From Rhizophagus clarus (taxonomy: Eukaryota > Glomeromycota > Glomeromycetes > Glomerales > Glomeraceae): a stretch of 64,000 nt of DNA. Position numbers and translations under genes: made by a program. The notes beneath the pieces were generated by a model. That model was not told where the DNA came from. It saw only the letters and a list, made by a program, of their open reading frames with translations, and made no database searches. The stretch is from NCBI GenBank assembly GCA_015698045.1, contig BLAL01000040.1:784501-848500 (forward strand), written 5' to 3'. Shown piece by piece: positions 30,842 to 42,306 of this stretch; position 1 is the first letter of the stretch, and each line of letters starts with the position of its first letter.

Positions 30842-32305
30842 CTAAAAGTATACATTCAATTTATAAACACGATTAAAATCTTTAATTACGCCATCTTTCT
30901 TATATTTATTAATTAAATTTACATGATCATCATCTTCATAAATATGATCAGATGTAATAATAGTAAGTGCAGGTCGACCTCTCCACTTTATTAAGAACGC
31001 TTCCAAATTTTCCAAAGAAAAACTAAAATGATCCGAAAATCTGATTTCTCTTAGATGAGCTGGTGCTGATCTAATTAATATATCCAATAATTCTCCATCA
31101 GCTTCATTTGACTTAAGTTCATTATACTTCACATCATTAATATGATTCATAATTAATAATATTGATTTCAGATTTTTGCAAGCTTTTAGTAATTTTTCAA
31201 ATTCAATAAAATGTTCATCAGATGATGAAATTACAAGTGACAAACACTCAACTAAAGGACAATTTTCATAAACTGTACGAATGAAAGTAAGAGAATCTTC
31301 AATAAAGTAACCTTCATCTAATGAATAATAATATTTTAATAATATTTCCCTTAAATGACCTCCACTATTTTTAATTATACAAGCAGCTGTGTTAATTGTA
31401 ATATAATCTATTTTAATAATTTCAAGGTCACGATAAACCAACTTCTTCAATTGAATATTATTTAATTCAAGATCATCAATTATTAACGTTTTTAAATTAT
31501 GAAGTTCTGGTAATACTTTAAGTAGAAATGTATGTTCATACTCAAAATATTCAAATACAATTATTAAATGATTAAGAGTATTTGCCTTTTTTGCTAATAT
31601 AGGAAAAATCACTTCATATGGATCTATAAAACATTCTTCTCTAAAATCATCCTTCCATTCAAAATATTTTAAATTTTTTTGGGTTTCAATTAATTTAACA
31701 ATTCCTTGATTATCTTTTGAACTTGTATTAATTATGATGAGTCTCTGTATATTTTGACAGATACATGCTAACCCGTAATAGTATGAAGAATCAATAATTG
31801 TATCACATCTTAATTCACAAAGCGAATCAAGACGTATCTTGGCTTCTGGAAAATAAAATATTTGATGTTTAATCAACGTCATATCTAAATATTTTAATTC
31901 TGGACATTTCCTCATCAATAGACTGTAAATCTCTTGTTGTAAAAGAAATTGATCATAAGCTGAAGAAACACCGGTAGAAATTATATTATTAATAATGTTC
32001 ACGTTGATACTTCTACAAAAACTCAAATAATCGAATAAAAGTGATTGACATGAATTTAATGGTAATTCAATCCCATGTATTCTTAGAAAATCTTTAACAT
32101 TATCAGTTAAATAGAAAGTAATAATATAAAATAAATAACTTTTATTATTATAATTAATAGCATATCGCCAAGGATTCCTCCATAAAATTGGAATTACTGT
32201 CTCGCACCAAAGTCTATTAACCATTAGACATGAAAAAAGAGATTTCGAATCATCTTGTAATTCTCCAAATAATAAGAAGAGAATATCTTTATTAAGTTTA
32301 GACAT
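30842..32305 (-). CDS. F-box protein, 487 residues
   Basis: A single uninterrupted frame from ATG 32305. Residues 1-45 (MSKLNKDILFLLFGELQDDS through CLMVNRLWCETVIPILWRNP) match an F-box: hydrophobic helix, then the conserved Leu/Val-Asn-Arg-x-Trp turn and a Pro-x-Leu-Trp-x-Pro end. The remainder (residues 60-470) is irregular, with leucine/isoleucine-rich segments such as HNLKTLIIDDLELNNIQLKK that look like degenerate leucine-rich repeats. F-box proteins bind Skp1 and recruit substrates to SCF ubiquitin ligases; the substrate here is unknown. AMF genomes carry very large F-box families with this N-terminus. No intron. Upstream lies a SINE-like insertion (32494-32768). Confidence 0.85.
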   Translation of the reverse strand: MSKLNKDILFLLFGELQDDSKSLFSCLMVNRLWCETVIPILWRNPWRYAINYNNKSYLFYIITFYLTDNVKDFLRIHGIELPLNSCQSLLFDYLSFCRSINVNIINNIISTGVSSAYDQFLLQQEIYSLLMRKCPELKYLDMTLIKHQIFYFPEAKIRLDSLCELRCDTIIDSSYYYGLACICQNIQRLIIINTSSKDNQGIVKLIETQKNLKYFEWKDDFREECFIDPYEVIFPILAKKANTLNHLIIVFEYFEYEHTFLLKVLPELHNLKTLIIDDLELNNIQLKKLVYRDLEIIKIDYITINTAACIIKNSGGHLREILLKYYYSLDEGYFIEDSLTFIRTVYENCPLVECLSLVISSSDEHFIEFEKLLKACKNLKSILLIMNHINDVKYNELKSNEADGELLDILIRSAPAHLREIRFSDHFSFSLENLEAFLIKWRGRPALTIITSDHIYEDDDHVNLINKYKKDGVIKDFNRVYKLNVYF

Positions 32306-32493
32306 TTTTTTTTTTTAATATTAAAATTATAGTGTTAGACCATTAAGGGTTAAAAAAGGTGAAAAAGAAATGGAAATCCTAATTTTTTTATACTGTACCG
32401 ATTGTAGTACCAGAAACGAAACCCCCAATTATACACAGAGAGATCGACAAGTTGCCACATTTCACGTTGTCACACAACGTACAATCGCGTTTT

Positions 32494-32768
32494 TTTTTGA
32501 ATATAGAAAATCATTTAAATATTAAAAATCAATACAAAAAAAATGTAAAGAAATTCAAGTACTACCAACACTGACCATGGTCTTCCGGAAACAAAATTAA
32601 GAGAGAGCATGTAAGACGTGCTTGCATGACTCTAATAACAATCCTGTTTCCAACAAAGCCATTAAAACCTAACCCGGTTTTTAGAGTACAATACTCATCC
32701 GCCTGCAACACTCAAAGGTGGAGGTTAGTCATAAAAACACCACTAGTCCACTACACCTCGGAATACTA
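32494..32768 (-). mobile_element. SINE-like retroposon with 23-bp target duplication
   Basis: CACACAACGTACAATCGCGT plus TTT occurs exactly at 32471-32493 and 32769-32791. Between them is ~275 bp of less AT-rich sequence ending, on the minus strand, in an A-rich tail (the T run at 32490-32498). Near its minus-strand 5' end it reads GGTGTAGTGGACTAGTGG, very like a tRNA A-box head; a B-box is not clear. Size, tail and long target duplication fit a tRNA-derived SINE. It sits about 190 bases upstream of the F-box start. A 70-codon frame across it is spurious. Confidence 0.75.
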
Positions 32769-32839
32769 CACACAACGTACAATCGCGTTTTCAGATTCTT
32801 CGCTTCTTGATAGATTTATCATACTTCACGTGATCTAAA

Positions 32840-33760
32840 GAAATTTAGATCTTGGAGAGAACGTTCTTAAAAGAATAGAAAAGTTCCGGATACATGAAAT
32901 CATATTCATGTTTTTGCAAAATCTGTCCAAACACATTTAATGTTGGTACGGTATACAGTATATACATGTTATTTTTAATGAATTATATTTAATATAATTA
33001 TTAAAGCTTTCTAAAAGTGAATTCTGGAAGGAATACATCATATAATCAGGTAAGTTAAGAGGACTTATTACTCGGGTGTTCATTTTTGCTTGGTTATTTT
33101 TATAGATACTGGCTTTACTTATCTTAATAAGCATATTTATTGGTTGATTATTTGTGAAAGAAATTTAATAACGTACCTGTTCCATAATCCATTATATTAT
33201 AATAAAAATAATTGTACATTATCTATTAAACCTTCTTTTTGTAAATAATATTTACTTCATCAGCCGCGAAATTGTTATGAATGAATATTCTCTTTCTCAA
33301 TGTTTTGTAACAATGATCTCAAGTCATGAAAATACTTTATGTATTATGAGACAAGACCAACGAAACAAAAAAATAAATAAAAATAAAGAAACGTACTTTT
33401 TGCTGTAGGCCGAAGAACACGGAAAACATAAGGACCAAAAAAAAAGAAAAGAAAAGGAATTAAAAACGAAATGGAAAAAAAATTTTTTTCAAAGAAAAGA
33501 CGAACACTAATTCACACGACCTATTGTACGACTATTTACACTTGTTTTGATTATCAATCTTATCAGACATGACTGATCAATTGATCAATTTTCACACTAA
33601 TTTTCTAAAAAGTATAGCTTCTTACGCTCGCTGAACAACAACTTATTGAAGTTCTTTTTCTATAAAATTCCGCTATTTCCGCGTGTAATATTAAAGAATT
33701 ATAAAGAACAAATAATTAATTAAAGAGAAAAAAAAAGTTTATAAATTAAATAATATCCGT
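32840..33760. other. Intergenic DNA, nothing recognised
   Basis: No supported gene or repeat. Confidence 0.5.
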
Positions 33761-34530
33761 ATGTACACAGATAACCAGAACAAAGAGTTGGAACAAGTCG
33801 AAAATTTATTAGTCAACTTTACTATTGAAGATCGTGACGAAGTAACTGAACTTGCAGAGAAATGTATTTTTGATAGTGAGTATGGTGTAAAAGGGTTAGA
33901 GTAATCTATATTCAGGTTAAAAGAAAAAAAGATTGCTAAAGAAAAATTAGAAAATTATTAGGTGTTGATCTATAATTACATTACTAATCACGGGTTAAGT
34001 ATGTAAATTTCTTAATTTCATATATTTAATTTAGATCTTACTGGCGTTCCACGTTGCTTAAAACAGAATGCCAAGGTGCTTCTTGATTTTTTTGAAAAAA
34101 TGAGTGATGAACAAATTCTGGTTGTAGAGTGAACTGAAAGTAATAGTTGTAAACAGGAAAAGGTATTTTAATTGCGTTTACCTTATTTACCTGAAATTCA
34201 CTAATAAATTATTTTAGGATGCTCTTGTCAAACATATTACAGATCATGGTGGTTATAATTGGTACCCCTCTGACACAATATTCATTCTTCGTAATGCTTC
34301 TGCTTTCGCGGATTGTATTGATTATCTTCCAGACTGGTTAGAAAAGTTTTACTCTTTTTAAAATTACTCTTTTTAATAGTGATGACTATCTATAAATTTA
34401 GGACAGGAAAAACATAACCGGGGCTGTGCGTCATGCCTACCAAATTTACAAGGGAGCAAACCATTATGATTTACGAACTATCAAATCCTGAAGAATTTAA
34501 TTTTTTTTTTAGAGAAAAAACACGGTTAGT
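33761..34530 (+). pseudogene. Decayed multi-exon gene of unknown function
   Basis: ATG 33761 opens 47 codons (MYTDNQNKELEQVENLLVNF...), ending in TAG. Further coding-like segments follow in order: TGVPRCLKQNAKVLLDFFEK...SDEQILVVE at about 34036-34130, then TGA in a place where a Trp codon would be a single-base change. After an intron-like GTATTTTAA...ATTTTAG interval comes DALVKHITDHGGYNWYPSDT (about 34218-34350). After another ...AATTTAG comes NITGAVRHAYQIYKGANHYD, only in a shifted frame, then a TGA. The mix of good composition, plausible introns, nonsense codons and a frameshift indicates a decayed copy of a real gene. I do not recognise the family. Confidence 0.5.
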
Positions 34531-34662
34531 TTGGAAAGGATGCTCTTGCATTAAATTTATTTTTTTTTTTTTGTATGTCAATATAAATCCTTCCTTTTTG
34601 TCCAGTTCACAAAATTTAAATTAATAATTAAGGGAGAAGATTAAATAGCATTATTCTAATAA

Positions 34663-36896
34663 TTACAAACTATAGATAAAATCAGGATGAAGATCGCCCA
34701 TATTTTTAATTTCCTCTTCGGTTTTTCCTTCTAAAATGGATTGTGGATTTTCTTTCTTTCTCCCATTTAAAGTTTTGAAAACAATATATTGTATAATTGA
34801 AATACATGTTGCGACAATTAAAAATGCCAAAGATATTGAATGACCAAACAAATAATGCGGAAAATCCTTTTGCCGATAAACTTGTGATGCTACTGCACCA
34901 CCTATATTTGTACACATCAATACCATTCCCGTCGCTATACCTCTTTTCGCATGACCTGCTATGTTATTCGTTAACCTGTAAAAGGGACGAAGAGTAAGGG
35001 AAATATGATTAAGTGATAAAAAAAAAAAGAAAAAAAAAGTAATAAAATTTACCACGTGATTGAGGATATATTTGCTGGAGATAAACCAGCTCCAACGATA
35101 CAAGTTCCAATATATTTTCCTGAATAAATAATTTAATGTCGATTTAAAACAATTACATTGTAATCATTTCAGGAAAAAAAATAAAATCGCTCACCAGGAA
35201 TGCCTATTGAAGGTATGGTTAATAAGATATAACCAATGATTGCAGTAAATGAAGATGCGATGATAAATGGACTACGAATACGTTTACGGTCCGAAAATAT
35301 TGCTACAATTAATGTTGATATACCAGCACAAAAAAATGGTGGTACTGATAATAATTGTGATTTAACTGTAAAAAAAAATTAGTACATAAATTACTTGAAT
35401 AACTATTAAATGATTTGTTTAAAATAAAAATTCTATAATTACTATAATCAAATCCTAATCCATTTATTATTGTTGGAATAAATAATGAGTAAGAATAAAA
35501 TGTTACTGAACTAGCACCAAGATGTAACATAGCCAAATAAACTTTCTAAAAAAAGTTTTAAGGAGAATGTTAGATAAAACAAGGACATTTGAATATTGCT
35601 TGTATTATTTATATATTACGTACCCAATCTGTTAATGCAGCGTAAATTTGCATTTTATCGATATGTGCTACATGAGCTTTTCCTGCATCATTTTTTAATC
35701 GTCCAACAGCAAATTTACGTTCTTTATCACTAAGCCATTTAGTTTTTTCGGGATAATTGGAGAGAAAGAAATAGGAAAGTATAGAGGCCACAATCGTCAT
35801 TAATCCTTCAATTAAAAACAACTTTAAAGTTTTTGTCAGTAAGAGAAAATTATCATAACAAAAAGAACTTAATACTTAATACATACCCATTGCCACCCTT
35901 TTATATGCAATTTTCCATCTAACCTTACAATACAATATGCTAATAAACCGCTAAACGAACCAGCAAAACTATTTCCAATAAAAAGTATGGCTATACGAGA
36001 ATTTGTTTCTGATCGTTTATACCATGTGGTTATATAATAAACTGCGCCAGGAAATAATCCCGATTCACATACACCTAAAAAAAATCTTGCCGACATTAAC
36101 CCTGAAAAATTTTTCACCTAAAATAAAATTTAATTTTAATTTTCGTGTAATTATTTCTTTCTTCGAAAAGTTGAAACTTACAAATGCCATAAGCATCATT
36201 ACAAGTCCCCATAATATCATAATAGAAGGAACTAAAATACGAAAAAAAAATGAAATTAAAAAACTTATTCGAAGATAATTTAACGAGATAAAAAGTAAAA
36301 AGTTTTACTTACTCCACAAAGATGGACTTGTCCTGAGAAGCATTAAATTCGAAGGAATTTCAAATAAAATATACCCACTACAAGAAAAGAAATACATCGT
36401 TATCTTATTATTCAATTTGTATCGAAAGTACCTTAGTTTATTTAAAAAGGTTACTTACAAGAAGAAAATACTCAGACACCAATTAAATTGAGCTCCAACC
36501 AATCCAAGATCTTGTTCAATATGTGCTAATTTCGCGTTTCCAATATTTACTCTAATAACAATTAGTAGGGATGCGTAATGAATTATATGATAAGTTTTAT
36601 ACGAAAATTGAAGTCGTTGTTTTAAATTACTTTAAGCTTAATTTCCTTAATATTCAATTATTTATCATATTTTTCACTGCGCGGTTACAACGCGATTATA
36701 ATGAAAATTACTGTATATTAAGGAAACAAGTTTCTGCAATGTACCTGTCCAAGAAACTTAAGAGATATAACAAAGTTAATAAAGGTATAATTCTAAGATC
36801 TATTTTCCGTAGTAATTTCTTTTCAAGTTCTTTATCCTCAATAAATATCTCTTTGTCATTGTTGGATTCTTCTTCATTTTGAAAATTATGATCCAT
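34663..36896 (-). CDS. MFS transporter 1, DAL5/TNA1-like (ACS family)
   Basis: Ten exons: 36896-36745, 36551-36459, 36377-36313, 36231-36182, 36117-35887, 35821-35624, 35545-35443, 35365-35195, 35119-35053, 34975-34663. They total 1443 nt, or 480 residues, and all introns are GT-AG. Membrane proteins of this length with FLDRVNIGNAKL (about 48-60), SARFFLGVCESGLFPG (129-144) and the cytoplasmic-loop SDRKRIRSPF (322-331) belong to the anion:cation symporter family (allantoate, nicotinate, pantothenate, biotin and dipeptide permeases of yeasts). Twelve membrane helices are expected. Both termini are hydrophilic; the tail ends GDLHPDFIYSL. Substrate cannot be assigned. First (leftmost) member of a six-copy head-to-tail array; TATAAATA lies about 40 bases upstream. 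Confidence 0.9.
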
Positions 36897-36935
36897 AGTT
36901 GTGGATAAAATCGATTTTTTATGAATACATGATTG

Positions 36936-36943
36936 TATTTATA
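36936..36943 (-). promoter_or_regulatory. TATA box of transporter 1
   Basis: TATAAATA (within TATAAATACAATC) about 40 bases upstream of the ATG. The same TATAAATACAA block stands upstream of all six array genes. Confidence 0.6.
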
Positions 36944-38133
36944 AATTATTTTTTTGCTAACTATTTTAAAGAATCATATTCCAAACTGAACTCCTGGACT
37001 ATTACAAGAAAGAGATTACTAAATATGTTCATTTATAGAAAATTTTGCATAAAATGTCAAATAACAGATAGGGTTTATATATTTAGCGCACTAAACCATT
37101 TTTGTCGATCAAACGGTATTATTAATAAATACGTATTATTTATAATCATCACAAAATATTAACGGCTAACGCTGTTAACATTTGCAAAGAGAAATTTACA
37201 TTTTACTAAGTTTAATACAGTTTGTAATATCCATGGTTTCGTATCCTTTAAAGTAGTAACATGTATACGAAGATATTTTTTATTTAATATTTTTGATATT
37301 ATCACAAGTATGCAAAAGTTGTTATCTCATTATTTAATGCTATTTAAGAAAATTTCTGAACTTAAATCATTTCATATTGTATGTTTTTTCCTATAATGCA
37401 ATTTATCATTCTTCGATTTCAAGCATAAGCAGTTTTCTTCAACAATTTTCCATCAATTTTAAATTTCTAGAGCGATTTCGTACCATATCTTTTATAATAT
37501 AATCTATGTATATACGCCAATTTTAGAATTTGATTCGTGTTTTAGCACGCTGTTATTGGCAGGATCAGATTTATTGAAAAATCGCATAAAACATAAATAC
37601 ATATATATGTTAATTTTCAATTTCTCTATGCCAATTTTGCAAATTTTTTAACGTAAAATTTGACAAATCATATTCCAACTTGCATGGTACGTTATTTAGA
37701 ATAAATTTGGTGTTACAAATTTATTATAAGTGGGTAACCATTTCCCGTCAGACATATTTCCGAATGGCGATTTGTCAACATATCATTTTCTCGACAATGG
37801 CATTATCCAAAAGACATATGTCTCAAAGATAATAAATATCACGTCGAGACATTTTCTCGAAAATTGATCTACGAAAATAAATATTAAATGATGTTTATAA
37901 AAAAACAAGTATTATTATACGTACAACATTTACATGTTTTAGCACATCTTGCTTAATAAGCGTGCTTAAAATATTAATAAAATGTGAATTCATATTATAA
38001 TTACTAATATAAAATAATACGCAAATATATGATTATATAAAATTAATTAGAGTTACGCGTTTGTGGTTTATTAATATAAAACTTGTAAAAAGTATGTAAA
38101 GTATAATAGATAATTACTAATATTAATCATTAT

Positions 38134-38211
38134 TGGGCGTTGTGCTTAATAGTGCTTAATAATGATCTGATGTGGCGGAGTGTCACATCATACCATTATT
38201 AATCACGCCCA
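38134..38211. repeat. Small foldback sequence
   Basis: TGGGCGT at the left and ACGCCCA at the right bracket a second internal inverted pair (TGATGTGGC/GTCACATCA), giving a ~78-bp imperfect hairpin. It may be a tiny MITE; no target duplication is clear. Confidence 0.5.
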
Positions 38212-38717
38212 TACAAAGTACAATAACATATAATTAATAAGCAATAATTATTATTAAAATTTATTATGGGAAATATTAAAAAGTTGAAGGTATTTCATTT
38301 CAGTATTTCAGTTGTATTTATTTTACTTAACTGAATTAATAATATTATAAAATATACTCCTCTTATCAAACATTTTCTAACAATGCTTCAGCTTTACGGA
38401 TCGTATTTATAGCCTTCAAAACGATTAATCGAAAGGCTTGTCCTTTCTTAAAAAAAATTATCCTATTTCTAGAAAAGTTATTATATAAAAACAACTGAGG
38501 ATGTACAGTACGTGTCATACTTATCAGATTTTGTAAGAGAGCAAACAATTATTATTCAACTTAAAGACTTAAATGGAATTTAAAAAACGATAGTTTAAAT
38601 ATTATGATTTTTTTTAATTAAAATCATTTTTTTATTCATCTTTCTAATTTACAAATTTAGATATTTAATTAAGGGAGAAATATTAAATTGTTTAATATTC
38701 ATATCCTAATACTATAA

Positions 38718-40887
38718 TTACAAGCTATAAATAAAATCCGGATGAAGATCACCCATATTTTTAATTTCTTCTTCAGTCTTTCCCTCTAAAAAAGATTGTG
38801 GATTTTCTCTCTTTCTCTTATTTAAATTTTTGAAAATAAAATATTGAACGATTGTAGTACATGTCGAAGCAATCAAAAATGATAAAGATATTGAGTGACC
38901 AAAGAAGTAATGCGGAAAATCTTTTTGTTGGTAAATTTGTGATGATACTGCCCCGCCTATATTTGCACACATCAATACCATTCCTGTCGCTATACCTCTT
39001 TTTGCATGTCCTGCTATGTTATTCGTTAACCTGTTAAAAAGAACGAGAGAAAGGAAAATTTGATGATGATATCAAAATCATAAAAAAAAAGAGAAATATA
39101 TTAAAATTTACCATGCAATTGAAGTTATATTTGCTGGAGACAAACCAGTTCCAACAATACAGGCTCCAACATATTTTCCTAAATAAATAATTTCAGATTT
39201 AAAACAATTACATGTTGATCATCTTTCATAAAAAATTTGCTTACCAGGGATGCTTATTGAAGGCACGATCAATAAGATATAACCGATAATTGAAAGACAT
39301 GAACATGCGATGATAAATGGACTACGAATACGTTTACGGTCCGAAAGTATTGCTACAATTAATGTTGCCGTGCCGGCACAAAAAAATGGGGGTACTGACC
39401 ATAATTGTGATTTAACTGTCATGCGGTTCGAAAATAATAAATAAATTGTTTGAATAACTGTTATTAATGAGAATTACTTAATTTAATTAAATAAAAATTT
39501 ATAATTACCGTAATCAAATCCCATTCCATTTACTATTGTTGGAATAAATAATGAGAAAGAATAAAATGGTATACAAATTACACTAAGATGAAACATAGCT
39601 AAATAAACTTTCTAAAAAAATAATTAAAAGAGAATATTAAATAAGACGAGGAAATTTGAATATTACTTTTATCATTTATATATTACGTACCCAATCTGTT
39701 AATGCAGCGTAAATTTGCTTTTTATCAAAATGTTCTGTATGAGCTTTTCCTGCATCATTTCTTAATCGTCCAACAGCAAATTTACGTTCTTCATCACTAA
39801 GCCATTTAGTTTTTTCAGGATAATTAGAGAGAAAGAAATAAGAGAATATAGAGACTATAATTGTTATCATTCCTTCAATTAAAAATAACTGGTTAAGATT
39901 AAAATATCTTATCAGTATAAGAAATATTATTGTACTAAAAAAAAAAGAAATCACTACTTATTACATACCCATTGCCACCCTTTCAGGCGTAAACTTCCAT
40001 CTAATCTTATAATAACATATGCTAACAAACCGCTAAATGAACCAGCAAAACTATTTCCCATAAAAAGTATAGCTATACGAGAATTTGTTTCTGATCGTTT
40101 ATACCATGTGGTAATATAATAAACTGCACCTGGGAATAATCCTGATTCACAGGCGCCTAAGAAAAATCTTGCTGACATTAACCCCGAAAAATTTTTTACC
40201 TAAATAAATTTAATTTTATAATTAACATTTGATTGATTTCTTACTTCGAAAACTGAAACTTACAAATGCCATAAGCGTCATTACAAGTCCCCATAATATC
40301 ATAATAAAAGGTACTATAATACGAAATGAAATAAGAAAAAGCATTCAAAGATAATTAATCAAATAAGTAATAAAATATTTATTTACTCCACTTAGATGGA
40401 TTTGTCTTGACTAGTACTAAATTCGAAGGAATTTCAAATAAAGTATATCCACTACAAAGAAATTAAATATAATATAATATTATTATATAATTGATATCGA
40501 AATACCTTAGTTTAAAGAGGTCACTTACATGAAGAAAATACTTAAACACCAATTAAATTGAGTTCCAACTAATCCAACATCTTCTTCTAAATGTGCCAAT
40601 TTTGCGTTTCCAATATTTACTCTAATAATAATGATCGATAGGGACGTGTAATGAATTAATGAATTACACGTGTAATAGTAGACAATTATTACATTAAAAA
40701 TGAAAATCATTGCTTCAAATTACCTGTCCAAGAAACTTAGGAGATATAACAAAGTTAATAAAGGCATAATTCTAAGATCAATTTTTCGTAATAACTTCTT
40801 TTCAGATTCTTTATCCTCAACAAATATCTCTTCTATATTATCTTTATTATTGGATTCCTCATCTTTTTGAAAATTATAAGCTTCCAT
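38718..40887 (-). CDS. MFS transporter 2, DAL5/TNA1-like
   Basis: Ten exons: 40887-40724, 40621-40529, 40451-40387, 40313-40264, 40199-39969, 39888-39691, 39611-39509, 39415-39245, 39178-39112, 39030-38718. The sum is 1455 nt, or 484 residues, in frame. Exons 2-10 have exactly the lengths of copy 1, showing recent duplication and selection on the frame. The N-terminal tail is acidic and variable (MEAYNFQKDEESNNKD). FLGACESGLFPG and SDRKRIRSPF motifs are intact; the C-terminus ends GDLHPDFIYSL. A proton-coupled organic-anion importer of the plasma membrane is the family expectation; substrate unknown. Confidence 0.9.
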
Positions 40888-40968
40888 TATTGTTGACAAA
40901 AATCAATTTCTTTGAAAGTAATGATAATTTTGTATCTGGTATGATTTGTTTCTTAGATAAATTGGTTG

Positions 40969-40976
40969 TATTTATA
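40969..40976 (-). promoter_or_regulatory. TATA box of transporter 2
   Basis: TATAAATACAACC about 82 bases upstream of the start, further than in its siblings. Confidence 0.6.
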
Positions 40977-40989
40977 ATTAAAATATTTT

Positions 40990-42306
40990 TTTTTTTACTA
41001 ACCATAATTATTTGTTCTTTTTTTACAAGCCAATATTTTAATCACATCCAATTGAGAATTGAAATTATGTAGAAATATGAAAAATGGAACGGTACATCAT
41101 TGTAAAATAATAACTCTTAATTATAGAAATTATCCTTGCGTTTCAATGCTAAGTTACAATTTTGCATTCTATGAATAAATGAGAAAGAATTCTTTAAAGT
41201 TATTTAGCATTGTAAAATAGTAAACTACGTTGTTATTGTTCAATACTAACTATTTTTGTAATTAATCTGCGGAATTCAAAAAAATTTTCCTTTTTGATCT
41301 GCATTTTAGACAACAAACAAAAATTTGTGAATTGTATAGAAGCAAATATAATGTCTTTCGAAATAAGTTTTAACTAAAAACATTTGATTAAACTAGTATA
41401 ACTTGGAACAACTTTTTATAAGATATAAGATATCCACTCATTATGTAAAAAAAGAAATTCGCGTATTATGCGGAATATTGAAAAATTACTTATTACACTT
41501 TGTGCGACCATAATAATGGCGATCAGTTGTTTGGGCAAAAAAAAAAAAAAAAACTAAAAATATTTTCGGTGGAGGTTTGACTCTGTTCTCGCATTTTTAC
41601 TATTACTGTTATTGAAGGATTGAATTTATTGAGTTTGCTATTTTTAAATCAATAATATAAAAGTTCATATGAATACATATATGGATATTTTTTTCAAAAT
41701 TTCCTTATCGATATAAACAAAGGCTTTCTATTTTAAAATCGTATTTTTAGCATTGAAAATAAACTCACATTATGTACTAATTTAGGACTAAACTATTTAG
41801 GAAATATTTTAATGGATTAAAATTTCCTACTTCCTTTTATTATTAAATGCAAAAAATACTGGTTATATGACATAAAAATTCATTATTGTATATAATATTT
41901 TTAAATGTATTGTATCATTAAAAAAATTAATGTTGGCGATATCGTTCAGAATAATGATGGAATTCGAAAATTTTTTTAAATGTAAAAGAGTTATCGCATA
42001 TGAATGAATAGTAATATTTTACGTTTCTACTATAATAATTTGCTTGGATTAAAAATTGAATTTATAAATTACAAAAAAAATTTAATGTTCCTTATAATAA
42101 ATTTTAATTATTTAATTTTAGTTCGTTGTCCGATTACTATATACTCTTTGACAATTAGTAAACTGAAATTTTATTTTATTCGTATTTTTGCACACCTACT
42201 GAAAATAAAATTTTCCTTATTTTTTTTCTTTGTCGAGTTTTCATTTAAATTCAAGAATTTGAATAATCAATTAAAGGAAAAAGTTATTACTTTTTCTTAA
42301 TAGCAA
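40990..42306. other. Intergenic DNA between transporter copies 2 and 3
   Basis: 41460-41545 resembles 56455-56545 upstream of copy 6 (TTTATTACACTTTGTGTGAC-like words, then an A run), so flanks were duplicated with the genes. A 98-codon frame at 42004-42300 is AT-driven and unsupported. Confidence 0.5.

Larger units (their letters stand above)
36897..38717. other. Intergenic DNA between transporter copies 1 and 2
   Basis: Holds the promoter of copy 1 (TATA box at 36936-36943) and a small foldback at 38134-38211. No gene seen. Confidence 0.5.

Noticed and set aside
32560..32768. Functional tRNA gene
   Set aside because: Only the A-box region resembles a tRNA; no cloverleaf or clear B-box, and the flanking duplication plus A tail indicate a SINE.
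32626..32838. 70-codon plus-strand frame
   Set aside because: It spans the SINE-like element and its target duplication, so it is a composite of unrelated DNA.
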